A DNA stretch of 64,000 nucleotides from Kitasatospora sp. GP82 (GCF_029892105.1 NZ_JARZAJ010000007.1:124001-188000), one strand, 5' to 3'; positions 18,077-26,316 are shown, counted from the first letter of the stretch. A program made the numbers and translations. The notes: generated from the sequence alone by a model not told the origin.

Positions 18077-18349
18077 TCAGGCGGTGAGTTCGGCGGGGAC
18101 CGCCGCGAGTGCCTCCTGGATGGCGGCCACCAGTCGGCGGGCGGACTCGGCGGTCAGCTCCAGCGCGACCCGTGCCGAGGGGCCCTTGCTCGGATCGGCG
18201 AAGTCGATGTTGAGGGTGTGCTCGGCCATCGCGTGCACGGGGTGGTCGAAGTAGACCGTCACGTCGGACACATGGAACCAGGCGCCGCCCGGCCCCTTCG
18301 CGCTGCCGTCCATGGCGTCCTTGACGGTCGTGTAGGTGCACATGCTCAT
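18077..18349 (-). CDS. DUF6295 family protein
   Basis: 90 residues. MCTY near the N-terminus, VTVYFDHPVHAMAEHTLNIDF and the C-terminal SARVALELTAESARRLV are the DUF6295 pattern. Start taken at MSMCTY because this ATG overlaps the stop codon of the dienelactone hydrolase gene (ATGA), with GGGAG upstream. The coupling suggests a joint role with the hydrolase; the biochemical function is unknown. Confidence 0.82.
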   Translation of the reverse strand: MSMCTYTTVKDAMDGSAKGPGGAWFHVSDVTVYFDHPVHAMAEHTLNIDFADPSKGPSARVALELTAESARRLVAAIQEALAAVPAELTA

Positions 18350-19089
18350 GCTCCCAGGTGCTTGGCATAGAAGGCGGCGATCCGCTCCCAACCGTCGTTC
18401 GCCGCAGCCACGTTGTAGGAGGGGCGGTCCACCGAGAAGAAGGCGTGGCCGGCTCCCTCGTAGCTGTGGAACTCGAAGTCCTTGCCGTTGGCGGTCAGGA
18501 TCTGCTCCAGCTCGGCGACCTGCTCGGGGCCGGGGAACTTGTCCTCGGTGCCGAACAGGCCCAGCAGCGGCGTGCGCAGCCGGGGCAGCTGGTCGACCAG
18601 GTTGACGACCTGCAACGGGAAGCCCTCCGGCGGGTTTCCGGTGACGAAGGCGCCGTAGCAGTCCACTGCGGCGTCCATGTCCAGGTTGCAGGCCGCGAGG
18701 ACCGACTGCCGTCCGCCGGAGCAGTAGCCGATCACACCGACCCGCCCGTTGGAGCTGGGAAGTGCGCGCAGATGGGCGGCGGCGCCGGCCACGTCGCCGA
18801 GCAGACGCTCGTCCGGCACCCCGCCACTGGCCCGGGCGACCGCGGCCGCGTCGTCGGGAGCGGCTCCCGGTGCCTCGCGGAAGTACAGGTTGGGGCAGAT
18901 CGCGTCATAGCCCAGTTCCGCGAAGCGGCGGGCGATCTCCTTGGTCGCCCGGTCGTAGCCGGGCATGTGGTGGATGACGACGACGCCACCGCGCCGCTCC
19001 TCGCCCTGCGGACGGGCCAGATAGGCCTCGATCTCGTCGCCGTCGTGACCGGTGATCCTGACGGTCACCGCGCTGAGGGAATCGTTCAT
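18346..19089 (-). CDS. Dienelactone hydrolase family protein
   Basis: 247-residue alpha/beta hydrolase with the DLH triad visible: Cys123 in GYCSGG, Asp183 in TEDKFPGP, His215 in GAGHAFF. The family opens dienelactones or hydrolyses related esters in the cytoplasm. No ribosome-binding site is visible, and a TATAGA box sits about ten bases before ATG, which suggests a short or absent leader. An inverted repeat ATCGTT/AACGAT overlaps the start codon (19081-19097). First gene of a two-gene operon with DUF6295. Confidence 0.9.
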   Translation of the reverse strand: MNDSLSAVTVRITGHDGDEIEAYLARPQGEERRGGVVVIHHMPGYDRATKEIARRFAELGYDAICPNLYFREAPGAAPDDAAAVARASGGVPDERLLGDVAGAAAHLRALPSSNGRVGVIGYCSGGRQSVLAACNLDMDAAVDCYGAFVTGNPPEGFPLQVVNLVDQLPRLRTPLLGLFGTEDKFPGPEQVAELEQILTANGKDFEFHSYEGAGHAFFSVDRPSYNVAAANDGWERIAAFYAKHLGA

Positions 19090-19196
19090 GAAACGATCTA
19101 TACACCAAAAGTCCGAACGGAACAGGCCGGTGCTGACGATTGGTGAGATCTCCTGCGAGGCGCCACGTTTCGCGGCAGGTCTGCCGCGGGATGCGG

Positions 19197-21056
19197 CTAC
19201 CGCTCCTGTCGCGCTCCCCGGCGGCTGCCGCGCGGAGCGACACGGCCCGCGGATGCCAGGATGTCCGCGCCTGCGGGATCGGCGGCCAGCGCCCGTTCGA
19301 AGTCCTCCTTCGGCAGCACGGTATTGGCGCCGAGGGTCACTCCGGGCGGCGGGCTGTCGTAGCCGGCCGGGTGGTCGTCCCAGAAGTTGCCGAGGAACGC
19401 GACGTTCTCCAGCGGCGGCGTCACCCGCAGCACGATCGGAGTGTCGCTGCGGTACACGACATTGCCCTGGACGGTCACCCACGCGGCACCGAAGTCGGTG
19501 TAGAGCCCGAAGTTGTACGAGGTGACCGTGGAGTGGATGACGTTGCCGCGCACGAGGGTGCCACCGGCCCAGGAGGCGCCCTGGCGGCCGTTGAGGTAGA
19601 TGCCACCGCCGTCGGCGAGCACCGTCATGGTGTGGTGGACGAGGTTCTCGACGACCTGTACGCGGCTTGCGTGTTCGCCGCCCACGACGATGATGCCGCA
19701 GTAGGGCACGTGGTGGATCTCGTTGTGCGCCACCGTCGCCTCCCGCGAGTCGGCGACCCAGACGGCGGGCGTGCCGTGGTACTCGCGTCCGATGTCGTGG
19801 ATCAGATTCTGTTCGATCCGGGTCCCGGTGCCGGAGTTGACGGCCACCCCGTAGCCGGAGACGTCGTCGATGAGATTGCCGAGGACCGCGTTGTCCCGGC
19901 CCGGCCCGAAGAGGCCGACCGCGCCGCCGCCGAGCCGGGTGAACCTGTTGTCCTCGAGCGTGACCCTCGTCGCGGACGCGAATTCGACGTTGGCGGCGAC
20001 CTGTTCGGTGCGCTCCGGGGCCGTGACATGTGCCATGCCCTCGGCGAGTGCGACCTTCTGCAACGGTCCGCCGTCGTAGTAGGCGATGCCGTGGAAGTGC
20101 ATGAATCCCCCGGGCCCGCTCGGCTTGGTCCAACCGGCGTGGGAGAAGGTCAGTCCGCGCAGGGTCACGTCGTGCAGCGGGCTCTCCTCGGTGCCCCGGC
20201 CCACGACCAGCTGCTCCAGCACCGGCACGACGATCTCGGCCTCCGCCGGATTCTGGCCGGGCAGCGGCAGGTAGTACAGGACATGGCGGCCGGGAGTGGA
20301 GCGGTCGAGTGCGAAGGTGCCCGGCTCGGTCAGGAAGCTCGCGCTGTTCTCCGCCGAACTCGGCACCGTGAGGGTGCGCCAGATCCCGTCGGAGCCCTCG
20401 GGCGGCGTTCCACCGGTCCATTCCGCGGAGTAGAGCTCGCGGGCCCAGCCGAACCCGGGCTGGGCCAGGGTGATCGTGGTGGAGTGCTCGTCGCCGGATA
20501 TCCCGGCGACCGGGCAGCGGGCCTCGGACCACGGATAGACGCCCTCGAAGACGAACTCGATGCTCGCCGGGTCCTGCCAGCTCTGCGGAACCGTGCTGTC
20601 CGTGACGTAACCGGTCTCGGTTTTCGTCACGTACCCGGGAATGCCGGACCTGAGCGCCGCCCTCGGGGCCCGGCGGCCGTCGACGTACAGCTGCCGGGTC
20701 TCCAACTCGCCGACCTCGGCCTGCCAGACGCCCACCCGCTCGCTGGGCCGCCACCCGGTGATCTCACGGCCTCCGCTGAGAACGGCTTCCTCCGGGGTCG
20801 CGGTTCCGTAGCCGTACGCCTGGTAGACGACCCGGTGGCCGTTCCCGCCCGAATCGCCTTCGTCGCCGCTCAGTACGAACGGCTCGGCCAGGACGTGGGT
20901 TCCGGCCCGCAGGTTGACCACGAGATCGGCCCGGAGGGACGCCGTACGGGTGCGGACGATCCGCTGCACAGCGGGCAGGGTGGCGAACGGCTGCTCGAAC
21001 GTACCGGGCCAGGAATCCCGGCCCCAGGGTGCGACGTAGAGCTGGTTCTCGGGCAT
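19197..21056 (-). CDS. Right-handed parallel beta-helix protein (pectate-lyase-like fold)
   Basis: 619 residues. The N-terminal YVAPWGRDSWPGTFEQPFATL is the usual start of DUF1565-type beta-helix carbohydrate enzymes (the sequence reads xVxPxGxD.wpGT..P...L). The C-terminal half (residues ~300-590) has repeated N-rich turns (VTLEDNRFTRLGGG, AVLGNLIDDVSGYG, ATVAHNEIHHVPY, VQVVENLVHH). Such proteins are usually secreted polysaccharide lyases or hydrolases, yet no signal peptide is visible here. The start is fixed by GAGGAAGG. Divergent from a TetR gene with a shared perfect operator; likely induced by a carbohydrate signal. Confidence 0.85.
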   Translation of the reverse strand: MPENQLYVAPWGRDSWPGTFEQPFATLPAVQRIVRTRTASLRADLVVNLRAGTHVLAEPFVLSGDEGDSGGNGHRVVYQAYGYGTATPEEAVLSGGREITGWRPSERVGVWQAEVGELETRQLYVDGRRAPRAALRSGIPGYVTKTETGYVTDSTVPQSWQDPASIEFVFEGVYPWSEARCPVAGISGDEHSTTITLAQPGFGWARELYSAEWTGGTPPEGSDGIWRTLTVPSSAENSASFLTEPGTFALDRSTPGRHVLYYLPLPGQNPAEAEIVVPVLEQLVVGRGTEESPLHDVTLRGLTFSHAGWTKPSGPGGFMHFHGIAYYDGGPLQKVALAEGMAHVTAPERTEQVAANVEFASATRVTLEDNRFTRLGGGAVGLFGPGRDNAVLGNLIDDVSGYGVAVNSGTGTRIEQNLIHDIGREYHGTPAVWVADSREATVAHNEIHHVPYCGIIVVGGEHASRVQVVENLVHHTMTVLADGGGIYLNGRQGASWAGGTLVRGNVIHSTVTSYNFGLYTDFGAAWVTVQGNVVYRSDTPIVLRVTPPLENVAFLGNFWDDHPAGYDSPPPGVTLGANTVLPKEDFERALAADPAGADILASAGRVAPRGSRRGARQER

Positions 21057-21075
21057 GAGCGAACCTTCCTCGGAA

Positions 21076-21113
21076 GAGTTTATGGTGTACACAGCCGTGT
21101 ACACCATAAACTC
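21076..21113. promoter_or_regulatory. Perfect 17+17 bp operator for TetR regulator
   Basis: GAGTTTATGGTGTACAC (21076-21092), spacer AGCC, then the exact complement (21097-21113). Each arm ends in GTGTACAC, itself a palindrome. It sits midway between the divergent starts at 21056 and 21152, so one site could silence both promoters. Confidence 0.9.
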
Positions 21114-21151
21114 AGGGTCGAGGCAGGTGTCAAGGACAAGAAGGGCTGGGC

Positions 21152-22045
21152 ATGGCCGGCGAGAACGCGGCGGCGGATCCGAAACGCACCATCGAGCTGC
21201 TCTGGGACCCCGAGGAGAACCAGGGCAGGACGGGGCTGAGCCTGGACAGGATCGTCAGGACCGCCATCGAGATCGCGGACTCCGAGGGCCTCGCCGCACT
21301 GTCCATGCGACACGTGGCCGAGCGCCTGGGATTCACGACGATGTCGCTGTACCGGCACGTCCCGGGCAAGGCGGAGCTCATCGAGCTCATGCGCGACGCG
21401 GTCATCGCCGAGCTGGACTTCCCCGAACCAAAGGACGACGGCTGGCGCAGCGGCCTGGAGTCCTGGGCACGGGCACACTGGGCCCTGCACCTGCGGCATC
21501 TGTGGCTCGCACACACCGCCGGAAGCCGCCGACTGCCGGGGCCGAACATCATGGCCGACTACAACCGGGCGCTCCGGATCGCCGAGGGGACGGGACTCCG
21601 GGCGAGTGAGGTGGTCGCGGTGGTCTCGCTGGTCGGAGGCTTCGTGAACACCGCCGCCCGGCAGGTCGAAGAGGTCTTCAGGGAGGAACGGGACTCCGGC
21701 CTCTCGCACGAGCAGTGGTGGCGCAGCCGGGAGGAGCTGATCGAGCGTATGAGCCCCTACTCCGCGCTCGGCAGGCTCTGGCTCGCCGGTGGATTCGACC
21801 ACCCCGAGGACCCGTTCGACTTCGGTCTCGCGCGCGCCCTCGACGGCATCGAGCTGCTCGTCCGGCGCCGCCGTGATGAGCAGCGTGACGTAAGTACGGA
21901 GCCCGCTTCCGGAGGCCGGTGCTCGGTCTGCGGCAAGCCGCTCGACGGTACCGTCCGGGGCAGGCCACGGGACTACTGCTCGCGCGCCTGTCAGCAGCGC
22001 GCCTATCGCCGCCGCCGCTCGGCCGGCCTCTCCCGGGAGACGTGA
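21152..22045 (+). CDS. TetR-family regulator with C-terminal zinc-ribbon
   Basis: 297 residues. The N-terminal helix-turn-helix (VAERLGFTTMSLYRHVPGKAELIELM, residues ~51-77, cited in part) is followed by a TetR_C-type ligand domain (FDFGLARALDGIELLVRR). The last ~45 residues form an added module with Cys257-x2-Cys260 ... Cys276-x3-Cys280 (CSVCG ... YCSRAC, then QQRAYRRRR), a likely zinc ribbon with a basic tail. Divergent from the beta-helix gene over the perfect operator. The zinc module may add DNA contact or metal/redox sensing; this is inference. Confidence 0.9.
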   Translation: MAGENAAADPKRTIELLWDPEENQGRTGLSLDRIVRTAIEIADSEGLAALSMRHVAERLGFTTMSLYRHVPGKAELIELMRDAVIAELDFPEPKDDGWRSGLESWARAHWALHLRHLWLAHTAGSRRLPGPNIMADYNRALRIAEGTGLRASEVVAVVSLVGGFVNTAARQVEEVFREERDSGLSHEQWWRSREELIERMSPYSALGRLWLAGGFDHPEDPFDFGLARALDGIELLVRRRRDEQRDVSTEPASGGRCSVCGKPLDGTVRGRPRDYCSRACQQRAYRRRRSAGLSRET

Positions 22046-22092
22046 AGCGGCCCCTGACGGTGTCTCGGTCGTTGGCCATTGCCACCCGCTGC

Positions 22093-22123
22093 CTATCTGT
22101 TCTATAAGTAATAGAGCAGATAG
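22093..22123. promoter_or_regulatory. Operator of the GntR/YtrA-type operon
   Basis: Inverted repeat CTATCTGTTCTAT-AAGTA-ATAGAGCAGATAG, 13-bp arms with one mismatch, ending 16 bases before the GTG start of the GntR gene. AT-rich and overlapping the expected promoter, so autoregulation is likely. Confidence 0.85.
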
Positions 22124-22139
22124 AACGGCGGGAGCCACC

Positions 22140-22562
22140 GTGATCCTGAGCATCGACCTGAGCAGCGACGTCCCGATCTACCAGCAGATCCGGGACCGGA
22201 TTGTCGAGGCGATCGCTTCGGGGGAGCTTGTCGAAGGCAGTCCGCTGCCTTCGACTCGGCAGCTCGCCGCCGATCTGGGCGTCAACTTCCACACCGTCAA
22301 CAAGTCCTACGACCTGCTGCGCCAGGAAGGGCTGGTCCGCCTCAACCGCAAGAGCGGCGCGGTGGTTCAGCGCGACGCCGGGTCGGGGCCGCCGGAGGCG
22401 GGCTTCACCGACGAGTGGGCGGCCAGGCTGCGGACGCTGCTCGCCGAGGCGGTCGCCCATGGCGTCGACGGGTCCTCGGTCCTGGCGGCGTGCGGTTCGA
22501 CACTTGCCTCGTTCGCAGTGCGCACAGCAGACCTCACGACGGACCAAGGAGAGCCGGCATGA
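22140..22562 (+). CDS. GntR-family regulator, YtrA subfamily
   Basis: 140 residues: winged helix-turn-helix (VPIYQQIRDRIVEAIASGEL and PSTRQLAADLGVNFHTVNKSY) with only a short C-terminal helical region, as in the YtrA branch. GTG start with GGGAG upstream. Its stop overlaps the ATG of the next gene (ATGA). YtrA-type genes usually control a linked membrane protein operon, which fits the neighbour. Confidence 0.92.
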   Translation: MILSIDLSSDVPIYQQIRDRIVEAIASGELVEGSPLPSTRQLAADLGVNFHTVNKSYDLLRQEGLVRLNRKSGAVVQRDAGSGPPEAGFTDEWAARLRTLLAEAVAHGVDGSSVLAACGSTLASFAVRTADLTTDQGEPA

Positions 22563-23653
22563 CGACCGGAGTGCTACTGAGCCACGCGGTCGTCCCGCTG
22601 GTGCTCCTGCTGATGGCATGGCTGATGCCGGCACTCACCGGACCGACCCTGCCCTTCGGGGTGCGGGTGCCCGCGTCGCGCTCCGACGCTCCGGTGATCG
22701 CCGAGCAGCGCCGCGCGTACCGGTGGTGGGTGGCCGGCGCCGGGGGTGCGCTTGTCATTCTCGGCCTCGCGCTCTCCGTCACCGGACTCCGCTCCCTGGC
22801 CGGTCCGTTGAGCGTGCTCGCCTTCGCCAGTGTGTGCGTCACGGCGTATGTCCGCGCCCGCCGGGCGATCCGGGCCGCCAAGCAGGTCGAGGGCTGGTAC
22901 CAGGGGCTGCGGCAGGCTGTGGCCGTGGACACCTCACTGCGGACCGATCCCGAGCACTTTCCGTGGCGCTGGGCCGTACCGGCGCTGCTCGTCCTCGCCG
23001 TCACGACGGTCGCCGCCGTGCTCCGCTACCCGTCGATGCCGGACCGCCTGCCCACGCACTACAACCGTTCCGGCGTGGCCGACCACCTCGCCGCCAAGTC
23101 GGTCGGCACCGCCTTCGCGCCGGTGTTCGCCGAGGTCGGCAACACCGCCGTGATCCTGCTGGTGGCCTGGTTCGCGTTCCGCGCCCGGGCCGACCTCGAC
23201 CCGGCACGACCGACGGCCTCCGCGTTCCAGCACCGCCGTTTCGTCGTACGGATCACGGCCGCGGTCCTGGTACTGGCCGCCTGCGCCAATCTGTCGGTAC
23301 TCCTGGCGGCCTGGCCGATCTGGCACGGCGACCACACCGTCGTCCCCGCAGTGCTGCTGGCACCGGTACTTGCAGGCCTCGCGATCGTGGTCGGCGTAGC
23401 GATCCGGACCGGCCAGAACGGCAGCAGGATTCCCGTCCAGGACGGACAGCCCGTCCCCGGCGTGGCCCATCGCGACGACGACAGGTACTGGCGCCTCGGC
23501 GGGCTGTTCTACGCCAACCGCCAGGACCCGGCGGTCCTCGTGTCCAAGCGCTTCGGCATCGGATGGACCGTCAACTTCGCCAACCCGCGCACCCTGCTGC
23601 TGGTCGTCCTGCTCGTCGGCTTCGCCGTCCTGATGAGCCTCATCGGACGCTGA
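22559..23653 (+). CDS. DUF1648/DUF5808 membrane protein
   Basis: 364 residues with about seven membrane helices. The DUF1648 pattern PTHYNRSGVADHLAAKS is at residues ~160-180, and a DUF5808-type C-terminus (YWRLGGLFYANRQDPAVLV ... GWTVNFANP) follows. Translationally coupled to the GntR gene. This pairing is common in actinobacteria and Bacillus-like genomes; the function is unknown, possibly envelope stress or antimicrobial peptide sensing. Confidence 0.85.
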   Translation: MTTGVLLSHAVVPLVLLLMAWLMPALTGPTLPFGVRVPASRSDAPVIAEQRRAYRWWVAGAGGALVILGLALSVTGLRSLAGPLSVLAFASVCVTAYVRARRAIRAAKQVEGWYQGLRQAVAVDTSLRTDPEHFPWRWAVPALLVLAVTTVAAVLRYPSMPDRLPTHYNRSGVADHLAAKSVGTAFAPVFAEVGNTAVILLVAWFAFRARADLDPARPTASAFQHRRFVVRITAAVLVLAACANLSVLLAAWPIWHGDHTVVPAVLLAPVLAGLAIVVGVAIRTGQNGSRIPVQDGQPVPGVAHRDDDRYWRLGGLFYANRQDPAVLVSKRFGIGWTVNFANPRTLLLVVLLVGFAVLMSLIGR

Positions 23654-23729
23654 TCCCCCCCTGTCCCCCGCTGGTCCTCACCGATCCTCACTGACCCCTT
23701 ACCGACCACTGATCCGACCGGAGACACCC

Positions 23730-24812
23730 ATGCGTTGGAGTACCCGGGCGCTCGCCGCCCTGCTGGCCCTGACCGCGGCCGCCACCGTCGGCACCGGCAC
23801 CGCCGCAGCCCAAGCCCCGTACAGCCGCGGCGAGTTACCAGCCGTCGACCGCGAGGTGCAGTTCACCGCGGACGGCACCACCGCCTACGGCACCGTGCAC
23901 ATACCCGCCCACCGCGCCGGCCGGCGGCTGGCAGCGGCGCTGCTGCTGCCCGGCAGCGGCCCCACCGACCGCGACGGCAACGAGCCGCCCGCGCTCACGC
24001 CCTCCACGCTCGCCCTCGTCGCCGACACCCTGGGCGAGGACGGCGTGATGAGCCTGCGCTTCGACAAGTACGCCACCGGGCAGACCGGCCTCGGCCGGTA
24101 CCGGACGGACCCCGGCCGTATCGACATGGCCGCCTTCACCCGCCAGGCCACGGCCGCGTACGCCGCGCTGCGCGCACAGCCGGAAGCCGACCCGCACGCC
24201 CTGCTGATCGCGGGTCACAGCGAGGGAGCCCTGCGCGCCCTGCTCGTCGCCCGGGCCGTACGGCCCGAACCGGCCGGTCTTGCCCTGCTCGCACCGCAGG
24301 ACCTGCGCTTCCTCGACCTCCTCGACGGCCAGATCGCCGCCCAGCTCCAGCAGGCCGTGGCATCCGGGCAGCTCACCCCGGCGGTGGGAGAGGCGAACAA
24401 GGCAGGCGTCGCGCGCGCCATCGCGGACTTCCGGGCCGGCCGCCCCACGGACACCAGTGGACTGCTCCCACCGCTCGCCGACCTGTTGGACAAGGCCGTC
24501 TTCAGCCCGGTGAACGCCCGCTACGTGCGCAGCGACGACGAGGTCTACCCGCCCGACGTCGCCCGCCGGCTCACCCCCGGCATCCGGGTCACCGTCACCT
24601 GCGGAAGCGAGGACGCCAACGTCCCCTGCAGGACGGCTCCCGCACTGATCGGCGCACTTGCCGAGGCCCGCACCACCGGCCCCGGCCTGCGGGTCCTCCC
24701 CGGTCTGGACCACTTCCTCCACCCGGCGGGCACCCCGGTCAACGACCACGTCCTCGCACCCGCCGCCGTTCAGGCCCTCCACGAGTTCGCCCGCCCGTGG
24801 CGCCGTGCGTAG
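23730..24812 (+). CDS. Secreted alpha/beta hydrolase
   Basis: 360 residues with a Sec signal peptide (cleavage likely after AAAQA, residue ~28). Triad: Ser164 in GHSEG, Asp295 in GSEDANVP, His328 in DHFLHP; oxyanion-type LLLPGSGPTDRDGN near residue 75. The family includes esterases of the YqiA/S9-like type. Codon 36 is TTA (23835-23837), the rare leucine codon that makes translation depend on bldA tRNA in streptomycetes, so expression may be tied to development. Lies 76 bases after the DUF1648 gene and could share its transcript. Confidence 0.88.
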   Translation: MRWSTRALAALLALTAAATVGTGTAAAQAPYSRGELPAVDREVQFTADGTTAYGTVHIPAHRAGRRLAAALLLPGSGPTDRDGNEPPALTPSTLALVADTLGEDGVMSLRFDKYATGQTGLGRYRTDPGRIDMAAFTRQATAAYAALRAQPEADPHALLIAGHSEGALRALLVARAVRPEPAGLALLAPQDLRFLDLLDGQIAAQLQQAVASGQLTPAVGEANKAGVARAIADFRAGRPTDTSGLLPPLADLLDKAVFSPVNARYVRSDDEVYPPDVARRLTPGIRVTVTCGSEDANVPCRTAPALIGALAEARTTGPGLRVLPGLDHFLHPAGTPVNDHVLAPAAVQALHEFARPWRRA

Positions 24813-24944
24813 TCGCCCGGGGCGCGGGTGGTCCTGAGCGGACTCAGACCGACCGGAGAGCCTGACAGCCGCCGCGTAGGTCCTGTGCTGCCGGTCTCGT
24901 ACGAGGGTGCCGGACCTTCGCCGAGCAGGTGAGGGGCCTGACGC

Positions 24945-25061
24945 GTCGGCACGGCCGACGACGCCACCCAGGTCACCGCCGACCAACTGCGCGAGGTCGT
25001 CGGCAGGATCATCACCGCCGGCCACTGGCGCAGGAGCGATCCGGATACGCTCGCACCGTGA
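24945..25061 (+). pseudogene. Transposase remnant
   Basis: About 38 in-frame codons (VTADQLREVVGRIITAGHWR, then RSDPDTL) resemble an internal piece of the IS701/IS4-like transposases common in streptomycetes, where the text continues ...GDPDILIVxDAGYD. Here it stops at a TGA that overlaps the start of the phosphatase gene. Bases 24813-24944 show no gene. Confidence 0.5.
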
Positions 25062-25486
25062 CCGCAACATGGGAACACACGACGGCGGGCCTGCTGCGAC
25101 TGCCCTCGGGCCGACTCGTCCGTGGCCGGGGGCTGAGCCGGCCCCTCCCGCAGGGCCCCCAGCCGACCTTCGCCCTCTACCTGTTGGGCCACCGGCCACC
25201 GACCGTCGCCTGGGAGCACCGGTGGCTGCGCTGGCCCGACTTCGGGCTGCCGTCCGACCGCACCACAACTGCCGACGCGCTGCGCGAGGCATGGGCACGC
25301 GCCGAAGCCGAACGCGTCGAGATCGCCTGCGCCGGCGGATACGGACGCACCGGCACCGCACTGGCCTGCCTTGCCGTGCTCGACGGGGTGCCCAACCACC
25401 AGGCGGTCGCCTACGTCCGGGCGCACTACACTCCACGCGCCGTTGAAACACCCTGGCAACACCGCTTCGTCTCCCGCTTCCGGTAG
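25058..25486 (+). CDS. Small protein-tyrosine-phosphatase-like protein
   Basis: 142 residues with a CX5R loop: Cys91-AGGYG-Arg97-Thr98, the PTP/DSP signature, and a WPDFGLPSD segment that is the usual WPD acid loop. This is the compact single-domain PTP seen in many streptomycetes. The GTG start has no ribosome-binding site and overlaps the end of the transposase remnant, so the promoter may have been supplied or disturbed by the insertion. Alternative starts within the frame are not better. Confidence 0.75.
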   Translation: MTATWEHTTAGLLRLPSGRLVRGRGLSRPLPQGPQPTFALYLLGHRPPTVAWEHRWLRWPDFGLPSDRTTTADALREAWARAEAERVEIACAGGYGRTGTALACLAVLDGVPNHQAVAYVRAHYTPRAVETPWQHRFVSRFR

Positions 25487-25582
25487 CCGCAAAAAAACCA
25501 CTCACCGGCCGCCGCTGGCGCTTCAGAACTCCTCCGGAGTCATCCCCGGCCTGTTCTTCGTCTGTTCGCTCATACGCTCCAG

Positions 25583-26015
25583 CCGCCCGCCCGCGCCTTG
25601 ATCAATGCGGCCGGACCGACAACCGCACACGGCCGTTGAACGCCTCCTTCGCCGCGTCGATGACGGGGGTCAGGATGATGCCTCGTACGCCCGGCGGCGC
25701 CTGTTGTCGGCTTGCCGCTTGCGCTTCGCTGCCCGCTCCGACAGCAGCCCGGCCCTGACCTGGCGGTTCAGCTCGGCGTTGCGCTCGTCAAGGCTGACGG
25801 TCGGGGCCATGAGAGACGGCCGGGCGGCGAGCTCGGTCGGCAGAGGTGTGCTGCGCCAGGATCCGTCCGCCAGTGCCCCGAGCAACTGTCGGCGGACCTC
25901 GCCTCTGGCGGCCCCCTTCCAGGCAGGGTCCAGCTCGCGGCTCGCGAAGTCGACTCCGTAGGCGTCCAGGCTGCGGCGCAGGAAGGTGTACTCGGCTCGG
26001 TGTCGGCGTTGCAGT
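25583..26015 (-). pseudogene. Frameshifted hypothetical gene fragment joined to TnpB remnant
   Basis: Reading down the minus strand, ~110 codons (LRRSLDAYGVDFASRELD ... KRKRQADNRRRRAYEASS) end at a stop at 25670. A neighbouring frame then continues coding-like text (GIILTPVIDAAKEAFNGRVRLSVRPH) to a stop near 25607, so a single frameshift probably broke one gene. The N-terminus is replaced by the TnpB fragment. The family is not recognised. Below it, bases 25487-25600 contain a 16-codon frame (MSEQTKNRPGMTPEEF) that may be another gene start cut short. Confidence 0.45.
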
Positions 26016-26175
26016 TCGCCCGTTCCTGACGCTGGAACCATGCCGTCGTGCGGGCGTCCAGCGCCAAGTTGTAGACCTTGCGGACACATCCGAACGTGCG
26101 GGTCGGCTCAACCGCCTGCTCGTCGGCGGGATGGAAGCGGTACTTGAACGACCGCCTCACCAGCTCAGTCTTCAT
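26016..26175 (-). pseudogene. TnpB (IS200/IS605 family) N-terminal remnant
   Basis: ATG at 26175 opens ~53 codons with the classic TnpB beginning: RSFKYRFHPADEQAVE, then FGCVRKVYNLALDARTTAW. The match ends near 26016, where unrelated sequence in another frame begins. The RuvC-like catalytic domain is absent. The element is dead. Confidence 0.8.
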
Positions 26176-26316
26176 ATCCCACAAACCACCCTGGTTGTTT
26201 GGAAAATGACAAACAGTCAGAGCAGCATGCACCGACGCTCCACCGATACGCGACTCCGAGCCAGGGATGCGTTCCCCCCAGGCCGAAGCCCGCACTATCC
26301 AACGCAAGGAGTCTCC

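Noticed and set aside
23835..25505. 556-codon minus-strand frame
   Set aside because: Opposite the signal-peptide hydrolase and phosphatase; no recognisable domain.
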